The notes under the pieces were generated by a model. It made no database searches and had not been told where the DNA came from. It saw only the letters and a list, made by a program, of their open reading frames with translations. Positions 24,950-33,252 of a stretch of 44,714 nt of DNA are shown one piece after another (position 1 is the stretch's first letter; every line of letters begins with the position of its first letter). A program made the translations under genes and the position numbers. The DNA lies in contig JANWJQ010000130.1 in assembly GCA_025451875.1 (NCBI GenBank), positions 1 through 44,714 of the forward strand, in the 5' to 3' direction. The stretch is from Rhizomicrobium sp. GTDB taxonomy: Bacteria; Pseudomonadota; Alphaproteobacteria; Micropepsales; Micropepsaceae.

Positions 24950-25734
24950 GTCGCCTCGCGCAGCAGGGCGGTCGTCTGCTCGTAACCCGCATCATCGCGG
25001 ATTTTCAGGATGGGGCCGTCCGCGCCCTGCTCTACCCAAGGCGTCACCGTTAAGGGCGGATTTGCGCGCGCCGTAGCCACCGCTTCGGCGACGGTCTTGG
25101 ACTTCGCGAGCTTCATCAGGTTGAGCTTGGTCGGGAAGATCACATTCCACTTCTTGCGATCGGCAATCGCCTCCGCCGATGAAATCCAGATCGAGTCCAC
25201 GGATTCGCGTCCGTCGTGACTTCCGGCATGGCCTCTCGGCGCGGCCGCCACGAAGAAATGCGTGTCGAACCGTTTGGGCATGTTGTCCGGCGTGATCCAG
25301 TGCGCGAAATGCGCCAGCGTATCGAACGCGATGTTGAGCCGCTCCTTGCGCAGCATGTCGATCAGGCCAATCTCACCCTTTTCCAGCGGATGACGGTAGT
25401 GCTCCAGGCCCGCGAGACGATCGCTGGTGATGAACACGGGGCAACCGGCTTCGCGCGCGAACAGGATTCCGGATTCTTCGAAGGCCTCCCGGATGGCAGC
25501 TGCGCCAAGCGCGCGCATCTCGGGGCTCCAGCCTTCCGCGCCGTCGCTGAATTCGCTCAAACCGGCGTCGTAGTCGCCCTTGCTCGCCTTGCCGCCGGGA
25601 AACACCAGCGCGCCAGCCACAAAATCAATCTGGTGATGACGCTTCACCATGAAGACTTCGATCCCGGTCGGGCCGTCGCGCACGATGAGAACGGTCGCAG
25701 CGGGAACGGGAACGGATTTTAGAGTATCGGACAT
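24946..25734 (-). CDS. Nudix hydrolase (NUDT19-like)
   Basis: A 262-aa Nudix-fold protein. The start is ATG 25734 behind GCGAGGCG; the longer frame adds 12 residues. The Nudix box is split by an insert: FPGGKASKGD, then about 30 residues, then AAIREAFEESGIL with the metal-binding REAxEE core. This pattern matches the NUDT19/acyl-CoA-type branch. FDTHFFVAAAP is also typical. The substrate could be a CoA derivative or another nucleoside diphosphate compound. It is the last gene of a HIT/transglycosylase/MFS/Nudix run. Confidence 0.88.
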   Translation of the reverse strand: MSDTLKSVPVPAATVLIVRDGPTGIEVFMVKRHHQIDFVAGALVFPGGKASKGDYDAGLSEFSDGAEGWSPEMRALGAAAIREAFEESGILFAREAGCPVFITSDRLAGLEHYRHPLEKGEIGLIDMLRKERLNIAFDTLAHFAHWITPDNMPKRFDTHFFVAAAPRGHAGSHDGRESVDSIWISSAEAIADRKKWNVIFPTKLNLMKLAKSKTVAEAVATARANPPLTVTPWVEQGADGPILKIRDDAGYEQTTALLREAT

Positions 25735-25756
25735 GTCGCCTCGCTTTTGAGGCAGT

Positions 25757-26884
25757 CTAACGGGCGACAAGCGCCGCCGTCACGCTCGCCCCCATCACGC
25801 CGGCGAGCACCCAGAAATAAGCAACCGATCCGAACGCACTGACTGCCCATCCGGTCATCAGCGGCCCCGCGATTGAGCCCAGACCGAAGACGAGAACCAA
25901 GCCTGCCGCTGCGGCAACGCGTTGCGACGGCAGCGCGGCGTCATTCGCATGTGCAACAGCGATTCCATAAAGCGGAAACACCATCGCACCGATCAAAGCC
26001 GAAGATATATCGAGCATGACGATGCCTTGCGTCTGCGCCCAGACACCGAAGAGCGACGCCAGCGCACCCGCAGCACATATCAAACCCATCGTGAGTCTGC
26101 GGCCGATGTGGTCGGAAATCCACCCCAACGGAAACTGCACCAGCGCGCCTGTCACCATCGCGACACCCATGAAGAAACCGATCTGCGAAAGCGTGAAGCC
26201 TTCACGCTGTGCGTAAACCGGGCCAAAGGTGAAGACGACTGCCCATGACACGCCGGACAGGATCGTCGCCAACACGCCGAGCGGTGCGATGCGAAAGAGC
26301 GCGTGCAGGCTGAAAGGCTCTGGTGGCGCATGGATCACGCCACCGCGATGGAGCGCCAGCACGGGGATGGCTGAAACGATGAAAAGCGCTGCGGACAAGA
26401 GAAACAGCGACATGGTCGATGGATCGCCGGTGGTCAGCATGAATTGTGCAATCGTCATCGCGACCATCTGCCAGACCATGTAGATGGCGAAGATGCGACC
26501 GCGCACGCGGTTCTCGCTGCGGTCGTTGATCCAGCTTTCCACCGCGACGAAATTCACCGAGATCGCGAGGCCGGACATCACGCGCAGCAACGTCCAGGCA
26601 ACGGGCGAAACGAAAAAGCCATGCAGCGCAATGGACACCGCTGCCACGATCATCGCGATCCAGATCGTACGGACGTGTCCGAGCGCGCGGATTACGAGCG
26701 GACTGACCAAAGGCCCGGCGGAATAGCCGACATAATAACCGGCCATGATGAGGCCGACGGCGAAGGCCGGGAATTTCTCGATGCCGGCGCGCACGCCGAG
26801 CAGATCGGTCTGCAGCCCGTTCGCGAGCTGCACCAAACCGCCTGTGAGGATGACCGCCCAAACCGAGCGAAGCGCGACGCGCAT
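25757..26884 (-). CDS. MFS transporter
   Basis: A 375-aa transporter with twelve predicted membrane helices. The start is ATG 26884 (MRVALRSVWAVILTGG); the open frame upstream overlaps the neighbouring gene and reads as non-protein. Features include GYYVGYSAGPLV in helix two, ESWINDRSENRVRGRIFAIYM at the loop between helices four and five (typical of the YcaD-like branch), and GWISDHIGRR between helices eight and nine. The substrate is unknown. It lies 22 bp upstream of the Nudix gene. Confidence 0.9.
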   Translation of the reverse strand: MRVALRSVWAVILTGGLVQLANGLQTDLLGVRAGIEKFPAFAVGLIMAGYYVGYSAGPLVSPLVIRALGHVRTIWIAMIVAAVSIALHGFFVSPVAWTLLRVMSGLAISVNFVAVESWINDRSENRVRGRIFAIYMVWQMVAMTIAQFMLTTGDPSTMSLFLLSAALFIVSAIPVLALHRGGVIHAPPEPFSLHALFRIAPLGVLATILSGVSWAVVFTFGPVYAQREGFTLSQIGFFMGVAMVTGALVQFPLGWISDHIGRRLTMGLICAAGALASLFGVWAQTQGIVMLDISSALIGAMVFPLYGIAVAHANDAALPSQRVAAAAGLVLVFGLGSIAGPLMTGWAVSAFGSVAYFWVLAGVMGASVTAALVAR

Positions 26885-26946
26885 GAAATGCCTGTAATGG
26901 CCCTGCGGCTGCTTACGCAGCGCAGAGCCGCGAAGCAACCCGCGGA

Positions 26947-27801
26947 TTAGTGCGAGGCGTGGCGGGCGTCGGCCGGCGAGAGCTGCGCCAACATGTCGAT
27001 GACGCTGCTGGTCAGCGCGAACGGCGCATTGGGCGCGCCGGTTGCGAAGCCGCCACCCGAACCCAGCATCTGCATCGCGAGACACTGATCGGACAACCCG
27101 CTGCTGTACGCACCGGACGGCGCGTAGGTCTTGCCGCTGGAGGCGGGCTTGGTGTCCGCTGCCTCAACCCTCTTGGCGCCAGACGGCTGCTTGAGCGCCC
27201 AGTTGTAGACTTCGCGGACCGTCTTGGCCGAACCGTCGGCATGATAGAAAACGTTGTGATTGGCGTCGGCCTCGGCCGGGAACGCCTTGGCGGCATTCGC
27301 GTCCGGCTGGCTTTGGCTCATGCGGATCAATTTCGTGGCCTGCGCGGTGCCCAGGAAGTGAGCGGCGTAGAGCTCCCCATTGCAGACATTGCGGCCCAGA
27401 GCGCCCTGGAGGTTGGAGCGGCACTGACTGGCGAACTCGCCTTCCATCAAGGATGCGACCTGCGGATTGTTCCGGAGGGAAAGAATTGCCGAGCGGTCGG
27501 TCGCATTGTCCACATGGTAGCGGCCGTCCGAGCCCTGGCTGATCTGCCCCGCATAGGAGCCGAGGCCATACTGGGCGCCATGCTGTTTGACGAGACCGAG
27601 CCAGGTCTGCTCGACGAACTGGAACAGCCCCGAGGCGCTGGAAGTGCCTGCTTTTGCAGTACATTTCAGGCCGGACTCGCGGGTCGCGGTGTCCAGCAGA
27701 TAGTTGAAATCGGTGCCCGTCGCGGCGCTCGCCTGCTTGAGAGCAGCAAGGACATCGGTGCGGTTCGACGTGGCGTTGGTGGCTTCTGCCAGCATGGTCA
27801 C
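26947..27801 (-). CDS. Lytic transglycosylase-like (SLT fold) protein
   Basis: A 284-aa protein with an SLT-type lysozyme domain at about residues 25-170. The catalytic Glu is in TATRESGLKC, followed by GTSSASGLFQFVEQTWLGLVKQHG, which matches the family's E-S and GLFQF motifs. There is no evident signal peptide at the N-terminus (MTMLAEATNATSNR), so export may use a flagellar or type III-like route; rod-cap and flagellar muramidases show this layout. GTG 27801 or ATG 27795 could start it, with AGGAGA upstream. It is probably co-transcribed with the HIT gene before it and the MFS gene after it. Confidence 0.83.
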   Translation of the reverse strand: MTMLAEATNATSNRTDVLAALKQASAATGTDFNYLLDTATRESGLKCTAKAGTSSASGLFQFVEQTWLGLVKQHGAQYGLGSYAGQISQGSDGRYHVDNATDRSAILSLRNNPQVASLMEGEFASQCRSNLQGALGRNVCNGELYAAHFLGTAQATKLIRMSQSQPDANAAKAFPAEADANHNVFYHADGSAKTVREVYNWALKQPSGAKRVEAADTKPASSGKTYAPSGAYSSGLSDQCLAMQMLGSGGGFATGAPNAPFALTSSVIDMLAQLSPADARHASH

Positions 27802-27840
27802 AGGTTCTCCTGTCCGTGACTTCGCAACAGCCGTGCCAGT

Positions 27841-28251
27841 TCAAAGCTTGTTGCGAAGTTGCCCGAGCAGCGCGTCCTTAACGCCTTGTTCATAGGCGAT
27901 GGCCTGCCCGTTTCCCCATACCGGACCGGGCCACGCGGCGTCGCCAGGCTTACGCGCGACGACGTGGACGTGAAGCTGCGGCACCAGATTGCCCAGCGCG
28001 CCGACATTGATCTTCACCGCATTGGCCAGCGTCTTGAGGCCCAGGCTGGCGCGATTGATCTCCTCGACCAGCACCATCCGCTCGGCGTGCTTGAGATCGT
28101 GGATTTCGCTCAGGGCTGCCCGGCGCGGAACAAGAATGAGCCATGGATAGCGCGCGTCCTCCATCAGCAGGACGCGGGACAGTGCCCAATCCGCGACAGG
28201 GGTGGTGTCTGCGGCAAGACGCTCATGTAGCTGGAAAGAATCCATCGCCAT
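27841..28251 (-). CDS. HIT family protein
   Basis: A 136-aa histidine-triad hydrolase. The start is ATG 28251 (MAMDSFQLHERLAADT) after AAGGAAAA; the longer frame is not protein-like. The triad region is PQLHVHVVARKPGDAAWPGPVWG, with His-x-His and the AWPGPVWG tail typical of an alphaproteobacterial subgroup. The third His of the canonical HxHxH is replaced by Val-Ala-Arg, as is common there. The substrate is probably a nucleotide conjugate. It diverges from the FAD monooxygenase gene across 51 bp. Confidence 0.9.
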   Translation of the reverse strand: MAMDSFQLHERLAADTTPVADWALSRVLLMEDARYPWLILVPRRAALSEIHDLKHAERMVLVEEINRASLGLKTLANAVKINVGALGNLVPQLHVHVVARKPGDAAWPGPVWGNGQAIAYEQGVKDALLGQLRNKL

Positions 28252-28302
28252 TTTTCCTTTGTCCGCATAATAACGTGGGCGCGCGGTGGCGGGGGGATTC
28301 GT

Positions 28303-29502
28303 TTGCGCATCGGCATTATTGGTTGCGGCATCGCCGGGCAAGCAGCGGCTATCGCGCTTGCGCGCGACGGCCACGATGTGACGGTGTTCGAGCGTTTCGC
28401 CGAGGCCAAGCCGGTCGGTGCGGGCCTCCTCATACAACCGTCCGGACAGCTCGCCATGGAGCGGCTCGGCATCCTCGATCGGGCGAAGCAATGGGGTGCG
28501 CCGGTCAAGCGGCTCTACGGCCGGACAACAGGCGGCCGCACCATCATGGATCTGCTATATGTAAAGTTCGACAAGCAGGCAGAGGGTCTCGGCCTGCATC
28601 GCACGGTTCTGTTCGGCGCGTTGCACGATGGGCTTGTGGCATCCGGCGCCAAGCTCGTGCTCGGCTTCGACGTTACCAAGATAAAGGATGTGAATGCGCC
28701 GCGCCTGATCGCGCGCGACGGACGCGCCGAAGGGCCGTTCGATCTCGTCGTCAATTGCGCGGGCACGCATGACAATCTGCGCAAGGCGCTCAACGTGCGG
28801 ACGGACGATCCCGTTTATCCGTGGGGATGTCTGTGGGCGATCCTTCCGGATCCCACCGGCGCGTTCCGGGAAGAACTGCGGCAAGTCTGTGAGAGCACGC
28901 AGATCATGATCGGTATTCTGCCCATCGGCCGCGTTCCGGATTCGAGCTTCGACGGCGACCACGTAGCGCTGTTCTGGAGCTTGCTGCACAAGCAATACGG
29001 CGCGCAACGCAATCTGGGCATCGACGCGCTGCGCTCGCGCATCCAGCATTACTGGCCGGAATCCAAGCCCATCGTTGAGCAACTCCACGACATCAACCAG
29101 TTCACGTTGGCCACCTATCGCGACGTGCAGATGAAGACATGGCGCGAGGGACACGTGCTTGTCATCGGCGACGCGGCGCACGGCACCAGCCCGCAGTTGG
29201 GACAAGGCGCAAATCTGGCACTGATCGATGCGATCACGCTCGCGAGCGCGCTGCGTCAGCATCGCGATGTCGAAAGCGCGCTCATCGCCTATGAGAAAAT
29301 GCGGCGGCCGCATCTGCGCTACTATCAATGGGCATCGCATCGCGTCACGCCCATGTTCCAGTCGAACAGCCGCGTGCTGGGATGGCTGCGGGACATTTTC
29401 TTCGGGCCGATGGCGAAAACACCCGGCATCGCGCGCATCATGCGCAACACCTTGGCGGGCGTGCGCAAATCCCCATTCGGACTTTGGAAAGCGCCGGACT
29501 GA
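28303..29502 (+). CDS. FAD-dependent monooxygenase
   Basis: A 399-aa protein of the p-hydroxybenzoate hydroxylase/UbiH-like group A fold. The dinucleotide motif GCGIAGQAAAIALARDGHDVTVFE is at residues 7-30. The second FAD motif VIGDAAHGTSPQLGQGANLALIDA lies near 285-310. It has no membrane helix. The start is TTG 28303 behind a GGGGGG tract. The substrate is unknown; an aromatic compound is typical of the family. It ends immediately before the converging CaCA gene with no gap. Confidence 0.9.
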   Translation: MRIGIIGCGIAGQAAAIALARDGHDVTVFERFAEAKPVGAGLLIQPSGQLAMERLGILDRAKQWGAPVKRLYGRTTGGRTIMDLLYVKFDKQAEGLGLHRTVLFGALHDGLVASGAKLVLGFDVTKIKDVNAPRLIARDGRAEGPFDLVVNCAGTHDNLRKALNVRTDDPVYPWGCLWAILPDPTGAFREELRQVCESTQIMIGILPIGRVPDSSFDGDHVALFWSLLHKQYGAQRNLGIDALRSRIQHYWPESKPIVEQLHDINQFTLATYRDVQMKTWREGHVLVIGDAAHGTSPQLGQGANLALIDAITLASALRQHRDVESALIAYEKMRRPHLRYYQWASHRVTPMFQSNSRVLGWLRDIFFGPMAKTPGIARIMRNTLAGVRKSPFGLWKAPD

Positions 29503-30471
29503 TTATCCGTGCAGCGCGGGAAGTGGCAGATAACCCAGCCGCCACGCGAGAAATGCCACATAGGCGGCATAGCCGATCAACAGCAACACACCGTTGAAGC
29601 GTGACAATCGCCATGACGAGATCATGAGCGGCATCAGGATCACCGATACACCCAGCATGATGAAGATGTCGGGGGCCGCGGTGATGGGGATGCCCTGCCC
29701 ATAAAAGACCGCCGCAAAGCCGAGCACGCCCAGAATGTTGAAAATGCTCGACGAGAACAGATAGCCCAGCGTCACATCGCTCCAGCCGCGCGCCGTCATC
29801 GAGATCATGAAGACGAATTCCGGCAGTGCCGTTGCCAGCGCGACAAGGATCAGGGCAACGACGGTGCTGGAGAGATGCTCCTGTTGCGCCACGACCAGCG
29901 CGCCGTCAATCAGGCAGCGTCCGCCGAAATAGAGCACCACCAACCCCACGCCGAGCAGGAACGCGCTCATGCCGAAGGACTCCGGCGCGCCACGGCATTG
30001 CGCGCGCGCTTCGGAATCCTGCGCGGGCTTGCGCCAGTCCACGACAATGCAGGTGGCAACATAAACGACCAGGCCGGCGAGCAGACCAACGCCTTCGAGC
30101 CGCGACAAACGTCCGTCCAATGCGGCCAAGGTCAGCGCCGCGCTCGCGAAAACCATGGCAAGTCCGTCGCGAAACACGTTCTTCGGAGGACTTGGCAGCG
30201 GCGTGAGCAATGCGCCGAGCCCCAGAATGAGAAGCAGGTTCACAAGATTGGTGCCGATGACATTCGCAACGGCGAGTTCCGGCGCGTGGCGGTTCATGGC
30301 CTGCAGAGCCGCGGAAAATTCCGGCGCGGAAGCGGCGGCTGAGACGATAAACAGTCCGACGATGGTGGGCGAAAGGCCGATGCTCCGCGAAAAGCCTATG
30401 CCGGCGCGCAGCAATGCTTCGCTGCCAGCAAAGAGCAGCAACAGGCCAATCCCGACGAACCCATACGCCAT
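29503..30471 (-). CDS. CaCA family sodium/calcium exchanger (YrbG-like)
   Basis: A 322-aa inner-membrane antiporter with about ten helices and two inverted alpha-repeats: TIVGLFIVSAAASAPEFSAALQA with GTNLVNLLLILG, and STVVALILVALATALPEFVFMIS with SSSIFNILGVLG. The A-PE and N-x-L/N-I-L elements form the ion site in this family. The start is ATG 30471 (MAYGFVGIGLLL); the longer frame overlaps thiO on the same strand. It is the last gene of a run with the GH19, CDP-alcohol transferase and glycine oxidase genes. Confidence 0.92.
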   Translation of the reverse strand: MAYGFVGIGLLLLFAGSEALLRAGIGFSRSIGLSPTIVGLFIVSAAASAPEFSAALQAMNRHAPELAVANVIGTNLVNLLLILGLGALLTPLPSPPKNVFRDGLAMVFASAALTLAALDGRLSRLEGVGLLAGLVVYVATCIVVDWRKPAQDSEARAQCRGAPESFGMSAFLLGVGLVVLYFGGRCLIDGALVVAQQEHLSSTVVALILVALATALPEFVFMISMTARGWSDVTLGYLFSSSIFNILGVLGFAAVFYGQGIPITAAPDIFIMLGVSVILMPLMISSWRLSRFNGVLLLIGYAAYVAFLAWRLGYLPLPALHG

Positions 30472-30535
30472 GAAACGAACGACACCCCGACGCCCCTCGC
30501 CGGTCTCATCACCAAAGCATGCCGCAACTGTCCCG

Positions 30536-31618
30536 TTAAGAGACTTCGGCAAATCTTTGCGGGGCGAAGCCGCGGATTTCCGGCGCGGCAGACCCCAGAA
30601 TGAGACGACTGACGGTTTCTGCAATTGCCGGTGCAAAGAGAATGCCGTTCCGGAACTGACCGGTTGCAACAAACAGGTTCTTGATCCGCGTCTCGCCGAG
30701 GATGGGGAGGTTGTCCGGTGAGCCGGGCCGCAGCCCGGCCCAATGCTCATCGATCTTCCAGGATGTCAGGGACGGCATCAGTCCGACCGCGCGATCCGTG
30801 AGCCAGGCTTCGGCCTTGTCGGTGAGGGCCGTATCGAAGCCGGTGTCTTCCATGGTGGCGCCGATCAGCAACCGGCCTTCGCGCGGAACGAGATAGACGC
30901 CGTTGCCCCACACCACCTGCTTCGGCGGCAACGTGCCTTGCGGTGGAATGAGCGCCAGCATTTCACCTTTCACCGGACGCGCGGTGGGCAACACCGCTAC
31001 ATCCATCTCGATCTCACCGGACCAAGCGCCCGCCGCGATGAGAACCTTGTCCGCCGGATAAAGCGCGAAAGGCGTCTGGACCACGAGCCTATCGTCGCGC
31101 ACCTCGATGCGGACTGCCGCTTCATTGGACGAAATCTTCCCGCCCGCGCGAACGAAGGCGCTGGCGAGCGCGATGCCCAGCGCACGGTTATCGACCTGCG
31201 CCTCTTCGCTGTCCCACAGCGCCCCCACGATGTTGCCACCGAGCAGAGGCTCACGCGCCCGCGCCTCGTCCGCGGTAAGCAGCGTCTTGGTGCTTTGCGC
31301 CCGCAATTGTTCGGCGGCGTCTTGCGTAGCGGCGACGATCAGCGCGCCATCGCGCCGATAACCGATCTGCCGCCCCGACTGCGCTTCGATCTGGGCAGCA
31401 AACTCCGGCCATAGCTCCGCGGACCATCGCGCAAACTGGGTTTCGTCTGCATTGGCGTGTGCGGACTCCGCGGTCGGCGCGATCATGCCGGCCGCCGCCC
31501 AGGTCGCGGCGCGCGCCGGTTGCGCACGCTCAAGCACCAGGACATCCAAGCCAGCTTGCGCCAACTTCCAGCCGACAGAGAGCCCTGCGACGCCCGCACC
31601 GATAATGATGGTCTTCAT
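30536..31618 (-). CDS. thiO: Glycine oxidase/DAO-type FAD oxidase (ThiO-like)
   Basis: A 360-aa FAD-dependent amino acid oxidase. The Rossmann motif IIIGAGVAGLSVGWKLAQAGLDVLVLE is at residues 4-30, followed by ARAATWAAAGMIAPTAES, which resembles the ThiO signature. VWGNGVYLVPREGRLLIGATMEDTGFD and the C-terminal HWAGLRPGSPDNLPILGE with GQFRNGILFAPA are characteristic of ThiO. ThiO makes the imine used for the thiazole of thiamine. No other thiamine genes are nearby, so a general D-amino acid or glycine oxidase is possible. The ATG overlaps the upstream stop (ATGA). Confidence 0.8.
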   Translation of the reverse strand: MKTIIIGAGVAGLSVGWKLAQAGLDVLVLERAQPARAATWAAAGMIAPTAESAHANADETQFARWSAELWPEFAAQIEAQSGRQIGYRRDGALIVAATQDAAEQLRAQSTKTLLTADEARAREPLLGGNIVGALWDSEEAQVDNRALGIALASAFVRAGGKISSNEAAVRIEVRDDRLVVQTPFALYPADKVLIAAGAWSGEIEMDVAVLPTARPVKGEMLALIPPQGTLPPKQVVWGNGVYLVPREGRLLIGATMEDTGFDTALTDKAEAWLTDRAVGLMPSLTSWKIDEHWAGLRPGSPDNLPILGETRIKNLFVATGQFRNGILFAPAIAETVSRLILGSAAPEIRGFAPQRFAEVS

Positions 31619-32223
31619 TGCTCGGGAAAATCCGAAAACGCCGCCGCGAAACGAAAGCCTGCCGACACGAAGCAGATGATTCCAAAGACATAGGCGACGA
31701 TGCCGAACCACTCCGGGTGAATGCAGGCGATGGTGAAAGCGATGAAGGCCTCCGCGCCATCGGTCAGCCCCGCCAGATGCGATGCGCCCTTCACGCCGCC
31801 AACCTTCACGTCGATACCGCGCCTGGTGGCGAATTTCGAATAGGCAAGGAAGGTCGTGGCCGACACCGTGAAGGAGAAGACGAAGAAGCATGCCGCCAGC
31901 GCCCGCGACGGATCGGCCAGCGCAAAGGCAAAGGGGATGGCGGCGCAATAGATGTATTCGAGCGCGATATCGAGAAAATCACCGAGATCGGTGGATCGCG
32001 TCTGCCGCCGCACGGCGCCGCCAAGACCGTCCACCGAACGGCCGACCGCGATCAGCACCAGCGCGAGAATGTAATGACCCAACATGATCGCCGGAAATGC
32101 CGCGATGCTCAAAAGGAAACCGGCGATGACAACGCGGCTGGGCCGTATGTTCCGCCACGCCAGCGCGTCGGCGGCGCGCGTGAAGAGAGGGGCGGTCCAT
32201 TTTCTGAGCGGTTCGTCGAGCAT
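31615..32223 (-). CDS. CDP-alcohol phosphatidyltransferase family, degenerate site
   Basis: A 202-aa membrane protein with five or six helices that fits the CDP-alcohol phosphatidyltransferase family. The family motif DGxxAR with downstream G-x3-D-x3-D is recognisable but altered: VDGLGGAVRRQTRSTDLGDFLDIALE. The second Asp is Gly, the Ala before Arg is Arg, and the last Asp is Glu. Two of the four metal or catalytic acids are thus changed, so activity may be lost or different. ATG 32223 overlaps nothing upstream; its stop overlaps the thiO start (ATGA). It could be a lipid head-group enzyme or a decayed paralogue. Confidence 0.75.
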   Translation of the reverse strand: MLDEPLRKWTAPLFTRAADALAWRNIRPSRVVIAGFLLSIAAFPAIMLGHYILALVLIAVGRSVDGLGGAVRRQTRSTDLGDFLDIALEYIYCAAIPFAFALADPSRALAACFFVFSFTVSATTFLAYSKFATRRGIDVKVGGVKGASHLAGLTDGAEAFIAFTIACIHPEWFGIVAYVFGIICFVSAGFRFAAAFSDFPEQ

Positions 32224-32261
32224 GGCGCGATGTAACGATCCGTTCCCCGGCGCGTCAAACG

Positions 32262-33050
32262 CTATGTCGGCAGGGAGCTTATGCCTTTGTTGTAGGCGTC
32301 CTCGAACGCATCGAGCCCATGCGATCCGCCGTTCACAAGCTTGCGCGCCTTGGCGAGATCGTTGTTCCGGAGCGCGGTGCGGATTGCGCTTTCGTTGTTC
32401 TTCAAGAATTGCGCGAGAATTCGCCCTGCCGTCGCCGGATCGTTGCCCAGTTCGGGATTGCCGGTCAGGTCTTTGCCGATTTGCGTGCCGACGCGCGCGT
32501 AATTGCTGCGTCCCGTGAGTTGCACAAAGCCACGGCCTTTGAATTTCGCGCCGTCGCCCTTCTGCGTATTGCCGAGAGTCCTTGCGATCTGCGTGGGCGG
32601 ATCGTAGAGGTCGAAAGGCTGGCCGCCGGGCGAGGTGTTGTATTGGCTGACGCCTTCGGAGATCGGCCTGAAGCTCGCGGTCTCCGCGCGGATGGTGCCC
32701 AGCGCCATCAGCAGCATCGGACGGTCGTCCAGATTGCAGGCGCGCAGGCCATCGCAAACAAATGGCAGATTGGCGGTGATGTTGGCATGCGGCGTTCCGG
32801 GGAATATTGGAAACACATGCGTGTCGTGGACCTTCGACAGATAGCCCGACGCGGCGAGGAATTGCGTTGCGAAATAGCCTTTGATCTTCGCCGGTCCGTC
32901 GATCAGCACTTTTGTCCACGCGCCGTCCAATTCCGTGACCATCGCCGTCGTGCCGGTCATGAACACGGCGACGATGGCGGCGGTCGCGGATGGCCCCGCG
33001 CGCAGATTTACGTTGTCCGTTGTCACGGTGACGTGGTCCCCGACGACCAT
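32262..33050 (-). CDS. SH3-like domain plus GH19-type lysozyme/chitinase
   Basis: A 262-aa protein. Residues 1-65 form a bacterial SH3 domain (VTVTTDNVNLRAGPSATAAIVAVF). The C-terminal domain is GH19/chitinase-like: MALGTIRAETASFRPISEGVSQYN includes the catalytic Glu, and FKGRGFVQLTGRSNYARVG is the family signature, shared with phage and bacterial muramidases. A role in cell-wall cutting is likelier than chitin use. The start is ATG 33050 behind GGGGGCAGG; the longer frame adds 35 residues with no clean signal peptide, so the export route is uncertain. It heads the CDP-alcohol/thiO/CaCA run and faces ggt across 202 bp. Confidence 0.8.
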   Translation of the reverse strand: MVVGDHVTVTTDNVNLRAGPSATAAIVAVFMTGTTAMVTELDGAWTKVLIDGPAKIKGYFATQFLAASGYLSKVHDTHVFPIFPGTPHANITANLPFVCDGLRACNLDDRPMLLMALGTIRAETASFRPISEGVSQYNTSPGGQPFDLYDPPTQIARTLGNTQKGDGAKFKGRGFVQLTGRSNYARVGTQIGKDLTGNPELGNDPATAGRILAQFLKNNESAIRTALRNNDLAKARKLVNGGSHGLDAFEDAYNKGISSLPT

Positions 33051-33252
33051 TGCCTGCCCCCAAGCTGAATTCGATTTCGCGCAAAACGCAGCGGCACACC
33101 CGATAGGGATTTTGAAGCGATTCCACCCGCGAAGCGAACGGCGCGGTTGGGACAAAATCCGACAAAATGCCGGTTGCCCGCCCTTCCCGGCTTTCTATAG
33201 TCAGCGCGCCGCGGCCAGGCCTGCGGGATGGTCTGGGGAGGATCGCGAGCAC

